Shown here: positions 1-13,700 of the stretch, piece by piece
Position numbering within the stretch: position 1 is the first letter of the stretch
Layout: each line of letters starts with the position of its first letter
Source: Gracilariopsis chorda
Taxonomy: Eukaryota; Rhodophyta; Florideophyceae; Gracilariales; Gracilariaceae
DNA: 64,000 bases
Reading direction: 5' to 3'
Assembly (NCBI GenBank): GCA_003194525.1
Contig: NBIV01000048.1
Coordinates: 310,001-374,000, forward strand
Program-made: the position numbers and the translations under genes
The notes under the pieces: model-generated
Told to the model about the DNA's origin: nothing
The model's database searches: none
The model's input: the letters and a program-made list of their open reading frames with translations, nothing else

Positions 1-2735
1 GTCGACCTCCGAGGGACAAAAGCAAGGACGATTCCGCTACAATCATCAATGCCGCACATGGAGTCACTGCTTCAGGACTGCAGCGAGAGGGAATGTTTCG
101 CAAACATCGACTTCACGCACGGCTACTGGCAAATCCCTCCAGACGCCAAGTTTCAGGAGATCATGGCAATACAAACTCTAGACGGAGTCTACTGCCCAAC
201 TCGGACCCTCAAGGGTGGAACTGACTCTGGTAATCATTTTCAATCCGTCACCAGCGAACACTTCACCGAGAAGGTGAAGTGCATGATATAGTGGTTGTAT
301 GATTTTCTAATGTACGCAAAGTCGGAAGATAAGCTGCTGGAAGACATCGAAGCGTTTCTTAAAGTATGTAACGAAGTTTGTTTCAAGGTCAACCCAGCCA
401 ATTCCTGTTTCTATTGCAAAGAAGTTAGGTTTTGCGGACGTATCATATCCAAAGATGGAGTTCGCTTCGATCCACGCAAAAGCGATGCCTTGCTTCAGAT
501 GCGGAAACCCAAGATGGGTAGCGAACTTCAACAGCTTATCTGTACCACAAATTGGATGAGAACCTCGATCCCGAACTTTTCGAAGATAATCCAACCGCTT
601 CATAACCTGCTCGACGAAGCGTAAAAGAAGGCTGGCAAAAGGACCAAGAAAGCAGTGGGAAAGATACGCATTAGCGACTCGTGGGGGACCGATCACACTG
701 CTGCATTTGAGAACGTGGTACCACAACTGGCCGCAGCTACTAGACTTTCACTTCCGAAAAACGGTCACCGGGTTTGTTTGTTCACCGAGGCCTCTGACTC
801 TCACTGGTCTGCTATTCTCATGCAATCCCCTACTGACGACGAGTCTAATCCAGTGGAAGAACAGCAGCATGAGCCTATGTGCTTCCTCTAGGGTGCATTT
901 AAGGGATCCTCAGAGCGACGGAGCGTCCTGGAGAAAGAGGGTTATGCCATTGTCGAAGCGATGTGTCGTATGAACTACCTGACAGGCGGAATAACTACAC
1001 CTATCTACACAGAAAATGCAGATCTTATGTATGTATACGATCCATACGGTCAAAACCCCGGTATCGCACGGGAGAAGGCGAATAAGCTTATGCACTGGGC
1101 CTTGCAGTTGAGTCCGTTTCAGTACATTATCGAACATGTCCCAGGAGAGAAGAACGTCTGGGCGGAAATATTGACCAGATGGGCCGTACAGCCAAAGAAA
1201 ATCGTGACTCCAACAGGAGTAGGAAAACTCTGTGCGCTAATGGTCGCACTAACTAACCCCACTCTCACCGACAAACTCGACTGGCCCACGGAGCAGGATA
1301 TCAAAAATTGGCAGGTCTCCCACTCCATGGAAGCTCCTCCAGCACTCTCCAAGATATCTAGGCCCTGGAAGTGCCGTGCTGGAAAAATCTGGATCCCCGA
1401 GTCCGATTCCCATCTCCACCTTCGAATCTTGGTTGCAGCGCACACCTGGAGAGAAGGACAACGAGCATACGAGCCAACGAAGGCATCAATTGCCCAGCTG
1501 TTCTGGTGTAAAAATCTCACAAAGGACATTCATCAGCTTGTCAGATCCTGTATCCACCGCATAGCAAGGCAGTCAGGCTCCGTGGTGCCGAGACCCCTTG
1601 GTCATGCTCTACACGCCAGCATGCCAAACGAGATGATCCATTCTGACTACTGCTTTATGAAGAAGGGTAATGGAGATTTACTGATGTTTTGATTATTAAG
1701 AACGACCTTTCCGGATATGTATGGTTGAACGCTACCACCTAGGCTGACGCGCACACTATAGCTGCGGCAATTTTGGAATGGTTCGCCTCCTTTGGCGTAT
1801 CAAGGTGCTGGATATCGGACCAGGGTAGTCATTTCAAAAATAAGCTTATGGAACGAGTCTCAGAAGCTCTGAAAGCCGAACATCATTTTACATTACCCTA
1901 TTGCTCGTGGAGCAACGGACCCGCAGAAGTCGTATGCCGCAAGCTATTGAGAACAACACGCGCTTTACTTTCCGAATTCCAGCTTCCACATACCGCTTGG
2001 GCGTCCGTGCTGCCCATCATTCAGTCCGCTCTCAACAATGCTCCAACTCGAAGACTGAACGGAAACTGTCCGCTAACGGTTTTCACCAGCCTCCCTAGAT
2101 ATTCTCCACTGAATGCCATTGTCAGAAAAAAGAATGTAAAAGCCGTGGATAATCTCGACGTGGAAATGCGAAAAGCAGTTTTGGACGTAGAAAGGTTACA
2201 ACATTCTCTCTTTCAGTTGCATAGGGATTGTGCCGAGCGATCAAAGATGCAGAGGAATTCTTCAGTCGACTCCCACAACCGTAAGACAGGCTTCCATCCC
2301 ATCAACTTTGTCGAAGGAGATTTCGTCCTTCGCGGTGTCCTGAAAAAGCATACCGCACACAAGCTAAACCTGAAGTGGTTTAGGCCCTTTCGCATCACCC
2401 TTTGTCGAGACAATTACGTTTTTCTGAGGTTGAGGGCCTACTCACGAGCAAGAAGGAATGGGCCCATGGGCGCATACTGAAATTCTTCTGCAACAAAGAT
2501 TTCGAAGTCACTCAAGATATCAGAGACCATCTCGCCTACCAGGCAAACGAATTGCTGATGATCGAGGAGTTTCAGGATATTCGAAGAAAGGACGGCGTAC
2601 TACGACTACTCGTGAGATGGAAGGGTTTCAGTGATCACGAGACAGATTGGGTCTCCCTAGACTCCCTACAGCAAGACGTACCTGTCTTGTCGAAAGAGTA
2701 CATTGAAGAACTACGCACATCAGGGACGCAACGAC
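1..2735 (+). mobile_element. Decayed Ty3/Gypsy fragment (RT, RNase H, integrase, chromodomain)
   Basis: Fossil. Its translated pieces match, in order, the pol part of the Gypsy elements at 26177, 33752 and 53964: reverse transcriptase (from about base 49, FANIDFTHGYWQ), RNase H (around 780-1000), integrase zinc and core region (around 1440-2100) and a C-terminal chromodomain-like end near 2540-2735 (WKGFSDHETDWVS). The 5' part lies outside the window and no 3' LTR is recognisable after the chromodomain. The element is broken, with several breaks, and is clearly older than the other copies. It belongs to the same lineage as the three complete elements. Confidence 0.9.
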
Positions 2736-2939
2736 AACGTGCTGAAATCTGTGAAGCACCGTGCTTACAGAATCTTTTCTTCTTTAGTCTCTATTTTTTC
2801 CCTCTCTGGGCTTCCTTGTCTACGGCTTCCATGCCAAACTCACCATACCTTCACGCACTCCGAGACTGAAACGCCCACTTCCATAGTATTTCAGAAGTCA
2901 ACGTCGGTCTTACACCTGAAACCCGTGTGATACGGAGTG

Positions 2940-5900
2940 TTCTGCCAGGTGCGCTACCCATACAGGAAGCAAGGCTTCCAACACTCTGACCGCCTTCTCT
3001 CTCCCGAGGTTTGCACTACACTGGCCTCTATCGTCGACGAAATCGAGGACGTATTCAAGGAATATCTGCCATATGAGTTTCCTCCACAGTGCGAATAAGA
3101 CTTCGCGATCAACCTCCGACCAGGTGAACTGCTTCCCGTTCGTCCAGTACTCCGGCTATCTGCTCAAGAGCTCACTATCCTCCACAACACACTGGATGAA
3201 CACCTTCGCAAAGGTCTCATCCGCCCTTCCTCCTCACCATTTCACGCTCCCGTTTTCTTCGTGAAGAAGAAGTCCGGCCAATTGCGAATGATCAGAGACT
3301 ATCAAACTGTAGTTCAATGCCGTAAAGGGGAGAAACACCGAAAGACGTTCAGGATCTTCCTCTCACAAGGTGAACCCAGTTGGGTAAAACCCTCCCAGGG
3401 GTGTCACGGCGAAGCCGGTTTGTAAGACCAGGAGCACCTGTCGCGACTTGCGCAGGGAGGTGAGGGCGAAAAATCGGTATCCGCGTGAGCGGAGTGTGAT
3501 CCTCAGTAGAGGTATGTTTCCACGTAAGTGGAGGTGTGTGGACGGATGCGCACACGAGGGCCGCGGATAGCGGGAGGTGCTACTCTAAAAAGGGGAAAAA
3601 GTAAGGGTGGAGAGGAAGAAGAGAGGACGAAGTGAGTCGCGAGAACGACGGGAGCGAACGGTGATGCCGGTAACAATATCCCTATACAGGGCGAAACACC
3701 AATGCAATTGGAATAATATCACTCCCAGTGATGCGTCGCTTAAGATGTGCAAGGGGGTTAGATGTCCCGTGGTTCACGGCGATTCCCTCCAAGGAGGAGT
3801 AGAGCACGCGCGCAAGCGTTAAAAACTAGAGCCAATTCTCCAGGTTGGGGTCCCTTCTTAGGGAACCTTTACTGGTGCGACGGCAGTGCGCCGTCGCACT
3901 AAGTACTAACTTCCCAGAAATGGGTGTAAAAGTAATAAATACAATTAACTAAAATTATTAGAAATACTCCACATTTTGTGGCAACATCCACTACTGTGGC
4001 CAACCGCCAATTGGCCCAAAACCGTGTCCCACGTGTCCATATCCACCATAGTGGGGCGTAGTTCATATACACACTACACAACCGATAATATCGGGAAAAC
4101 AATCACGTACCAGGAATCCCTCCGTGAGGCCGTTGCACTTCACAAACTCTTAGTCAAATGACGGTCCTGGACATCACGCCTCTGCCCTTCATCTATGAGG
4201 CTCTGGACCAAGCCGCAGGAGCAACCACCTTCTCCCAGATAGACCTCGCTGGTTCCTATCACCACATGAGATTAAAGGACGAAGACTGTCACAGGACGGG
4301 GATCCGAACCCGCTCTGGATCCTTCGAGTGGCGCGTGCTGTGCTGCGGGCTTTGCAACGCCCCCGCAGCCTTCTCTCGTCTCATCTCTACATATCTTTGC
4401 GATCTGAATGGTCAGTGTCTTTTGCTGTACATCGACGACATTTTTGTGTGCAGCATCTCGACTGAATAGCATAAGAAACAACCTCGCCAGATACTAACCG
4501 CACTACGTAAGCAACATATTTACGCCAAACTGAGCAAATGCGCGTTCGAGGTGACGAAAGTAGACGTCCTGGGATTCAAGGTCTCAGAGAAAGGAGTACC
4601 GACGCAGAACCGCCTCGTTGCTTCTCTTTGGGACTGGCCTACACCGAAGACTTTGGAACATATCCAGCAGTTCATTGGCCTACCAAAGGTCTACCACCGC
4701 TCTTTCAAGGGGTATGCCGCCACTGTGCAGCCCCTCACGAACTTGCTCCGCTCTCATCAGTTTGAATGGACGCCTCTGCAGCAGTCCGCCTTCGACTCCA
4801 TCAAAGTTGCCCTCACCTCCGCGCCCGTGCTCGCCCATCCTGACCCCGAGAAGCCTTTCTTCCTTGCCACCGATGGCTCCAAACTCGCGGTCGGAGCAAC
4901 GCTCTCGCAGGACGGGCACCCCATCGCCTACCTGTCGCATCGTCTGTCCCCTGCAGAGAGCAACTGGGACACTGGGGATCAGGAGTTACTGGCGGTGATG
5001 ATCGCTCTTCGCGTCTGGGGTCCCTACCGTCGAGGACGTCGCTTCATTCTACAGACTAATCACGACCCCATCCGATACTTGCAGTCAAAAGCGAAGCTCA
5101 CTGGACATCAATGCCCCTGGCTCGACGAGATTCAGGAGCATACCCTCGACGTTTACAACCTCCCGAGCAAGTGCAACATTGTCCCTGATGCGCTAAGCCG
5201 CAGAATAGATCACACCGCCCATCTCCGTTCGCTCAACATCCACCTCTCCGACATCCATGATCGCGTTCGTGCGCTGTATGCAACCGATCCACTGGCTCGC
5301 GATGTGTTTTCTCGCACAAACTATCACGCACGCACTTCACACAGAGCAAAACGTGGTCTTAACCCGAACCTCACCGTCCGCGAGGGTCTCATTTACTAGA
5401 CAGGAACGGGCTCCTTTCGCATCTATATTCCTGATGGGTCTCTCCGTGACGAACTTACTGGCTACTTCCACCGCTTTAGTCACACCGGAGCCGACAAGAC
5501 TTACTTTTCCCCTCGCAATGTCTACTGGCCACACATGTATCGCGATATCCTGCGTTTCGTACGTATCTGTCGCGGCTGCCAGTCCAACAAAGCAGTATAC
5601 AAACTGCCACAGGGACTCCTACAGCCGCTCCCAATCCCCAACCGTTGCTGGGAAGTGGTGACGTTTTACTCTGTAACCGAGCTTCCGGTCTCTGATTCCG
5701 GCTTTGACGCTATTCTGTTTATCGTGGACAAACTATCGAAGCAGTCAATCTTCATCCCAGCTCACAAGTCCGCCACTGTGCAGGATACTGCACTCCTCTC
5801 TGAGTTGCATCTTTTTTGCAACCATGTTGTCTCTCACACTCTCATCGCAATCTCTCCAACATGTTATGGTCCTCTATCCAATACGCACCTTCCGGCAAGG

Positions 5901-6865
5901 AGACGTTGCTCCCGGCTTTGGAGTTCGAATACAACAATTCGCGCCACAGTAGCACACGCCTCTCGCCTTTTGAAGTCGCTCCCGGTTTACAATCCGCACA
6001 CACCAGTCACTCGGACCCTCGCGCAATGCACTGAGCGTTCTCAGTCTGCTTCTGATTACTTGCAAATGAGCGAAGCAATGGCCGCACTTCCAAGGGAACA
6101 TCTAGCTAACACAGGATCGAAACAGAAGTTCTACGCGGACCGCTCTCGGCTTGATGTAGCTTTCGAGCCCGGTGCTTTTGTTCTTTTACGCGCTGACAAT
6201 CTTTCCCTCACTCGCCGTTCTACCATCCCAAAGACGTGAAAACCTCGCTTTATTGGTCCGTTCCGTATTCGCGAACGCCTCGGACCTGTCACATATCGCA
6301 TTGAGTTGCCACCTACAATACGCCGCGCTCACAACATATTTCGCGTTGCGAAACTATGTTTGTTTCGTGATGACAACAAGGGCCCGTTGGACATCATGAT
6401 CGACAACGACGGTGCCGTGGACCAAAAATTAGCTACTATTCTCGCTTGCAAACGATTCAATCGCCGCGTCTACTATCTGATTCAGTTTGTAGGGGACTCC
6501 ATGGACGAAGCCACATGGTCGCCGCGTACTGCTCTGCACAACTGCGCCGAAGCCCTTCGCGAGTTCTCCGATACACAGGCTTTGACGAAGACGTCGTAAG
6601 CCTAAATGGGGGTGAATGCAACGAACTAGTCGAGAATACAAGCTAGACTGTCTGTTATTGTCATTAAAATTCTTTCAAGTGACGTTACAAGCTAGAACAG
6701 CGTCACAGTGTAAATTACCTTAGCTACAAGCCCTCTTCGAGCATTATAGATAAAGAGGCACGACCCGGCCTGCTCTTGCTGAGAGCTCGGGAACCAGTCA
6801 GACCTCGAAACTATCGATTCCTTCATCCTACACCCAAGGTCTCCCCAGTACGTTGTCATATTCAA
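2940..6865 (+). mobile_element. Decayed Ty3/Gypsy chromovirus of a second clade, with an insertion
   Basis: Fossil. The order is the linker upstream of RT (about 2990), RT (from about 3110, resuming at about 4135), RNase H (about 4780-5200, ATDGSK), an integrase zinc region (about 5480-5600), an integrase core and a C-terminal chromodomain ending near 6597. The sequence type (RDY, then ALHKLLV, then DITPLP) is that of Tf1/sushi-type chromoviruses and differs from the family at 1-2735. Gag and protease are not seen. Purine-rich AAATGGGGGTG at about 6604 looks like a polypurine tract, so 6614 to about 6865 may be the remains of the 3' LTR. The element is broken in several places and old. A non-coding element (3306-4134) sits inside its RT. 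Confidence 0.85.
3306..4134 (-). mobile_element. Structured non-coding insertion inside Gypsy RT
   Basis: This stretch of about 0.83 kb splits the RT of the surrounding Gypsy fossil between RDYQ and ALHKLLV, so it arrived later. It has no credible coding frame. It is dense in short hairpins, for example a perfect 10-bp stem with a 5-nt loop at about 3875-3899 (GTGCGACGGC arms) and a stem around 3856-3870. Read on the minus strand it shares collinear blocks with 60390-61200, including AATTGGCGGT, the order AGTACTT then a hairpin, CTCCT(N)GGAGG, GATATT(G)TTACCG-like and ACCCA(A/G)CTGGG. That makes it one of two copies of a non-autonomous element. Target-site duplications are not evident. The class (SINE-like, retrozyme-like or other) is unknown. 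Confidence 0.5.
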
Positions 6866-6885
6866 TCATATTTGATGATTGTTCT

Positions 6886-6980
6886 ATGATATTTGATGAC
6901 TGGGCCTCGCGATCGTCTTTTCTCCAGTCCCTGAGGCGTGCTAGTCAGAAGAATCGATTCGAGAACTGCATCGGAAACGA
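6886..6980 (+). repeat. LTR-like dispersed repeat, copy 1
   Basis: The segment beginning TATTTGATGACTGGGCCTCG recurs at 16319-16412 with high but imperfect similarity, including ATTCGAGAACTGCATCGG. The second copy is preceded by a G-rich tract and followed about 100 bases later by a TGGGTAGCGG primer-site-like sequence, so both are probably pieces of a Copia-type LTR. The repeats bracket the decayed Copia and Helitron block. From 6981 to 7877 I see no gene; there is only AT-rich sequence without a recognisable element. Confidence 0.5.
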
Positions 6981-7877
6981 CGCTATACAGTACCCTGAAT
7001 GCGCTCGATATACAGCAACATAATTGGTTTGAGGCTGTAAGTACCTATGCAATATCGCTTGTCAACGTACCGTTGCCAAACTAGGCCGCGGGTTTGGAGG
7101 GCCTTCAAGTCTCGTGATGAGTCTACCATGAAACTGTAATTTGGAAAACTTCATGCTTAGAAGAATCTGGAAGTAGTAGTAGTAGATCAACCGTCGAGAC
7201 CCATCTTTGTGTAAATGTTTTGCCATGGATAAAGTCAGGATTCTGGATGTGGGAAGGAGGTCCATGTTTTCGAGAAGCGGGCATGGAAAAGGGTTCAAGT
7301 TCATTGATGGATGGAAGCGCTTGCTGATGCTTCGTGCAGTTTCTCAAATATTTTTGCTTCGTACTATAGTCAAGTGTTGTCGTCAACATCATTGTGTGCA
7401 AACTGTGCTTTAGTTGCTTTAGATACTATCGTATAGCCGAATTTCTTGGACGAACTTAGTGTCCTAGCGGAGGTCTTCAAGTAATAAATGATCTTTAGCG
7501 ACAGAACTACTAGTAGAAAGTAAGGGAAGGTAAGAATTTGCACAGATGTGACTTTGCGCGAAATAAACTTACCAGAATAGAGGTATCACGATCTGCTGAA
7601 TTGCTTCGGATGGGTAAGCGAAAGAGGGTAGGGGTACTGAATTTGGAGAGTATAAATTCGACAATAGCATTGAGTTCATGTGGCGTATATTTGTCATAGT
7701 CAAAGACGGCACAGCGAAGCGTGCCTTGATCTCATGTCTCTCCATATGTACGCAGCATAAATCTCCCAGCTATAAATGCCAGATTACGCGTCCTTGGGAT
7801 GTAGGATAATGTTCAAACAGCAGGGTTACGATTCTTGGTGATGTGTTATATCTAGAAATACAGGTATCAGTACAACC

Positions 7878-8155
7878 GTTGATCGAATACGGTACGCAGG
7901 TGAGTGCAACTTGTGGCGTTTTGACAGAGCAGGAAGAATAGGCACAAAGGCGTTAGAAGTTCTCCCGACGCTTTCTCCTCTCTTCAGAGTTCTTCCTTTG
8001 GAGGTTGGCTTTTTATATTCACTTGGTTCGCGCTTCACGTCGGTTGCGTGCGCTTCTTTGCTGGGTACCATGAAATTCAAATTTGAGTTACTCACAAATT
8101 GGGTTGTCTCCGGTGCCTAAACTGGACACGATAGGTAGTGTTATGATGAACATTC
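7878..8155 (-). repeat. Diverged solo LTR related to the 371-bp Gypsy LTR family
   Basis: On the minus strand this segment follows the order of the LTRs at 26177 and 33752: a TATAAAAA box at about 8017-8010, then CTTTGTGCC 68 bases later (7949), then TTCGATCAA near its 3' end. The GAGTTCTTCC and TTGGCTTTTTATATTC stretches on the plus strand match the same places in the intact LTR. No internal element region follows, so this reads as a solo LTR left by recombination. It is old. From 8156 to about 8540 I see nothing I can name. Confidence 0.6.
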
Positions 8156-8549
8156 ATGAATGTAGCGATCCCCTCTAGAAAGGGCAAATGCGTTCACAAG
8201 GCGCCATGCACGATCCTTGCTGTTGGATGAAAAATATGCATGCAGCAGTTTCTTTTCATATAACATAAGCAATAGGCAGTTTACTTACGACTATAGAGTT
8301 TCCAGACCAATCATCTCAGAGGTTTGCAAACAGAACAAACATGAGTATGGGTGGAGAAGAACTGCCAAAACGGATCACTGATGAACGGGATAGTTTCATC
8401 CTCTTCGAGTAGTTTTGAGCACAAATCTGACTATAAAAGCGGGATCGTAGGAACTAAGAAGTAAATGTAGAAGCTAACTCCTCTACAACTTTTGCACTTA
8501 TTATTTGCTTTTCTTCTCGTGCTAACCACTTTTGCCATATTTCTAAGAG

Positions 8550-10722
8550 GTCATGGGCCCAGGTTTGGCGCTAACAAAGCACGAGAATACCAAACGTTTG
8601 ACTTCATCAGAGATGAATGAGTTCAACGACGTCTCGAAATTGAGGATAGCACTGTTGAATGCTGAGAACTATTTTATGTGGTCGAACACGCCAGATTTGG
8701 TACTCAGAGCAAAAGGAGTATGGTCCATTATAATTGAATCTGAGACCGAACCGGAAAATTAAGAAGAAATAGTCAAGTTTGAGCGTCGTAGGGACATTGC
8801 CTTATCGACAATACTGCTATCCGTTCACCCTGCGTGTGTAGCTCCATACGTAGTCTCATGGATGCAGTAGTTATCTGGAAGAGACTGAGCTCGAGTTTTG
8901 AGAGTGTATCTCAGGCGAACGTGGATGCATGTGTCGAAATTCATCAAAGTATGAAGTTGAGACCCGAAAAGTGCATTATGCATTTCTCAAGCCGGCTTGC
9001 AGTATTGGAGTCGAAGTTAAGTGGAATTGGTAAGATCATTCCTGACGACGAAAGACCTCGAGCATTACTGAGAGGACTACCAGATGAGTAAAGCACAACG
9101 AAGGAGATAATTAGTGTACTTGAAAAGTCCTATCAACAAGCATTGGCAATACTTATTTAGAAAGAGGTAGAGCTCAGACAGGATGATGGCAAGGAAGAGG
9201 ACGTCAGAGGTCATCCAATGCCGGCTAAGGGAAACACTGAGAGAAGCAGCTCATTTGTCCACAGACGGGGAAAATGTTACCACTGTGGGAAACCTGGCCA
9301 AACGATGGACAGATGTTGGGAGAATCCGGACAGTAAGTGTTACCGAGGCAATGGCAGATACAAGAAGCAGCCCGGAAAAAGGAATCGAACATCGGAGAGA
9401 GATGACGAATACATGGCAGGACTAGTACTTTGTGCTCACGACTCGTTCAGCATGCCTCTTGTGATGAAGAAGTGCAAGGACTTGTTGTCAAGTATCAACG
9501 GGCATCCGGGCAAGCCATACATGGTATTTGGATTCCGGAGCATCGGTACATATTACAAATTCGTTTCAAAGCTTCGATGGAGAAGTCATGAAACCCAAGA
9601 CAACGAAGATTTCTCTTGGCAGTGATGAGATCCTGCATGTACAAGGGATGGGAACAATTCAGTGCAAGGTGATGGCGCATGGAAAGGCAATCCGGATAAC
9701 ACTTGATGAAGTCCATTTAACCCCTAAAATGGCTTGTAATCCGTTATGTGTAAGTGCTATCCGTCGAAAAGGGTTTGATGTGACGTTTTCAACCGGTGGG
9801 AACGGTATTGGGAATTCTACTGTAAACAAACCAGACATGAATATGCTAATTTTTGTTGCTTTGGAGTTGACACATGGACCCTACGAAGTGATGCTGAGAA
9901 AGGACTCAGAGGGAAAGGCAATACTTTGCTCAGATAATGGAGGGGTAACAAGGTTATGGCATCTACGACTAGGACACCCTGGCAAGGAACAACTGTAGAA
10001 GACCCTCAACTGTGTCAAGGAAGTTGCCTTGAAGAAGGTATCTGAGATTGGGCATTGTGAACCATGTGTCGTGGGTAGATCCACAAGGGTCCCAAGCAAA
10101 GGGGTGTAGGTGGAATCCAGAGCCAAGGAGGTGATGGAAGTGATTCACAGCGATGTAGTGGGACGGCTCAAAGTGCCTTAACGTCCTGGAGCGAGATATG
10201 TAACCACTGCACTTGATGATAAGAGTGCAGTGTCGTCTATAAGACTATTGAAGAAAAGGGCATCATGTAATGAAGCTTTCAGGCAGATGATAACAGAGAT
10301 GGAAGTCGCATCAGGGAAACAAATGAAGAGATATTGATTTTACAATGCTGGCGAATACTTGTCAAAGTCATTAATGAATTGGCTCCAAGACAATGCAGTT
10401 AGGTTGGAACCAACACCACCGTATAGTCCTGAAACAAATGGAAAAGCTGGGCGACTGAATCGGACTTTGAAAGACAAAGCTAGGACAATAATGATGACGG
10501 TTGTGGGATTCCTGGATGTGCTCAGCTTCGGGATGAGGCGCTGAAGACAGCTAACTACATCCGAAATCGGATGTTTGCTCAGCTTGAAGGGGGCGATTTG
10601 CGTACTCTGATAGAGGTATTTACTGGAAAGGCTCCCAACATCGGACACATGCGAATCTTCGGATGTGAATTCTTTGCGCACGTCCCTAAGGAGAAGAAAT
10701 TGAAGAGTGAAAATTATGACTA
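8550..10722 (+). mobile_element. Decayed Ty1/Copia fragment (gag, protease, integrase)
   Basis: Fossil. The parts in order are a Copia gag start (about 8553, LNAENYFMWS), a CCHC zinc knuckle (about 9262-9310, CYHCGKPGQTMDRC), the aspartic protease DSGAS region (about 9530), the pre-integrase LWHLRLGHPG motif (about 9953) and the integrase core up to about 10720 (MRIFGCEFFAHVPKEK). Reverse transcriptase and RNase H are absent; Helitron sequence begins at the point where they would follow. The element is broken, with many breaks, and is much older than the Copia element at 41539. It is a different Copia lineage, judging by the gag and leader. Confidence 0.85.
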
Positions 10723-10729
10723 AGGGCAG

Positions 10730-13700
10730 GGAAGCGAATAATAGTAGGTTAAAAAGAGGGTGGATGCTTGGGAATGAGAACGGCAAGATTGGAAAGCGCG
10801 ATATTGTTGTGCGTAGGCGTGGAGAGCTGACTGTAAATGTTGATGCGGTGCTGGACACTATCCGTGTCACTGACAGATCGTACGATCACTTGAGCCACGT
10901 TCTTCTGTTCCCAGGCGGCCAAGGCGGATGGAATCCAGAGATGAGTTATTGCCCACCCAACGCCTCGCAAAAGAAAAAGGTGACTCCGCTGATGTATTAT
11001 TGGTGTCAGCTTTTCGAGAGACCGACCGAGTTCAGTACGATTATACGCGACAAACGGCTCTTCCAGCAGTACATAGTCCACAAGTTCTGCAAGGATGAGT
11101 CAAAGCGTTCGTCGTACTTGCAAAACAACCAGGAGAGACTCCGAGCTGCGAACTATACATCGTCAAGGGAGAGCTTGGTCGACTCTCTGCTGGGCGTGCA
11201 TGAGGCCGATGCTGTTTGAGCTGGACGACTGTTCGTGTTGCCCTCGACATTTGTTGGAGATGAACGATACATGAGACAGCAAATGCATAACATCATCGCC
11301 TTATCTAACACGATTGGGCACCCTGATATCTTTCTCACGATGAAATGCAATCCGAACTGGCCCGAGATTACCAATGCACTGGTCGACGGTCAGCGCGCAC
11401 CCAATTGACAAGATCTTGGTGCTCAAGCGTTTCGTCTCAAGATGACAGCCTTGATGTCGTTCGTCATTGATGAACAGTTTTTTGGAGCCGCTGCTGTGCT
11501 GTTCACGTGCGTGTGATCGAGTTTAAAAAGCGACGCCTACCGCAACCGAATATCATTCTTTTCTTGAATGAGTATGCAACGCAGCAGCTCCGAGAACCTG
11601 CACACATTGAAGAGCCCATCTCGGCTGAGATTCCTCCTCCATCCGATGCCACCTTACAAGTGTTGGTGCTCAAGCACATGTTTCACACTCCGTGCGGTGC
11701 CGGAAACCGGTCAACGCCGTGCATGCGCGATCTGAGCTGCTTGAAGCGCTTCCCGAACCCGTTTCGCTCGGCAACAGCACAGCTCGAGAATGAGTACTAC
11801 ATCAAATACCGACGACGTGCTCTTTCCGAGGGCGTTTTGTCTGTAGAGCGAAGCTGCAGGGTTAAGATTCGACAGCGCGTAGTGACATTGAACAACTTTT
11901 GGTGGGTCGTTCCACATTCTCCAGAGCTTCTCAGCAGGTTTACGTGCCACGGGAACGTTGAGCTATGCGTATCGTGACTTGGTGGGATCAAATGCCTCCT
12001 CAAGTATTTTTGCAAGGGTTTCGCCAGAGTCACGATGGAGATTTTAGATGAGACCGGACGTCATGACGATATCCAGAACTTCCAGGATGCACGCTATATG
12101 TCAGCCTCCGAGGCAGTGTGGCGTATGCTTGCGTTCGACATTGTTGAGCGCAATGCACCCGTGCGGGTTGACGTACACTAGGAAGATCACCATACGATGT
12201 TCTTCTGGGAGGGCGAAGAGCATTTTGCTGCTAACAGAGAGCAAGCAGGAACCAAGCTGACAGAGTGGTTTGTGACCAACCAGAAGTACCCCGGCACACA
12301 GCATATCCCTCATGGCCAGTTCTCGAGTTAATTCACTTGGAGCAAATCAAACAAACGCTGGAAGCCTCATGCGTGTCTCCGACGTCCTTCAGTATCTCGA
12401 AGCCAGCCCACCTCCTCCTCAGTGGCCGCTGCAGCTGATATATATGACTTCAATGGCAGCGGTGCGCATGTAATTGGGCGCATTTATACTGCCAGTCCAC
12501 GAGAGAGTAAGCAATAATACCTACGCTTACTCTTGACCCACACAGCGGGTGCCACGCCCTTACAGCATCTCCGCACCGTGTATGGTCAGCAGTGCGGTAG
12601 ATTCAAGGAAATCTGCCTCAAGAAGGGCCTTCTTGCCTAGAACAGCGAGTGAAGACGAGCACTGCGCGAGTTCTTTAACTCCTCATTTGTTCGGCACTCT
12701 CATTTCTTTGCCACCATCTTGCTCTTCTGCGAGTCAATGGACCCGCGTACTCTATGGGAGCAGCATCTATCCATGTTCCTGCAAAATCAACGGGATCGGC
12801 ATTGCGGCATGATGCGGGCACTGCCCGACGACAACAGGGCCAGCTCTTACGTTCTCTTAGAAGTGTAAAAGGCACTGCAGGAAATGGGTGGCGCATTGGG
12901 ATCTCGGTCCATGTACGGTCTTCCAACACCCATGGAACACCCGCCGGAACTGCGCCCTCCAGCTCGGTCTCCGCAGCAAATCCAGTCGGAGCTGTAAGAA
13001 AATGTGCAAGCTGCCCTACCTCTCTTCAATGAGCGTCAGGGTCTGGCGTTCAATACCTGCGTGGGGTCCATGCTTCCTGGCGTGTACGCGGAGAGTTTGC
13101 AGGGCCTTGGCGGTCCTTCTACTCCAACCCAGGCCCCAACTCGCGTCTTCTTTTTGGATGCCCCAGGTGGAACCGGCAAGAAATTTCTCACCAAGGCAAT
13201 TCAGGCCACGTTACGCCTTCGTGGCAAGTCCCTCCTTACGGTGGCCACGCCTGCTGTAGCAGCCATTCTGCTTGAGAGAGGCCGAACGGCTCAATCTTTG
13301 TTCAGGATTCCCATCCCAGCAAACGCTGAGAACAAGTGCAACATCGCAGTCCACTTGCACTTGGCCAATCGTATGAAGAGTGTTGAACTCATTATCTGGG
13401 ACGAGATTGTGATGTGTCATCGCTTCTGCGTTAAGGCCATAGACTATACTCTGCGTGACATAATGCGCTCGCAGCTTCCGTTTGGAGGCAAGTTCGTCTT
13501 GTTCTTTGGCGAATTCCGGCAGATTCCTCCCGTTGTGCGTAACGGCTCTTGATCCCCGATTGTCAACACATTAATCAAACGCTCAAGTCTCCTCCCCCAA
13601 ATTCGCACCTTGAAACTGACTGAGACCATGTGATTCTCTCTCTGCGCTTTGCCGAGACCCTACAGCAACACAGGGAGCATTGCAGTTCCCAGACATTTTC

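Noticed and set aside
3306-4134. Group I or group II intron in the Gypsy RT
   Set aside because: No recognisable catalytic core (no P/Q/R/S elements, no domain V hairpin) was found by eye; left as an unclassified structured element.
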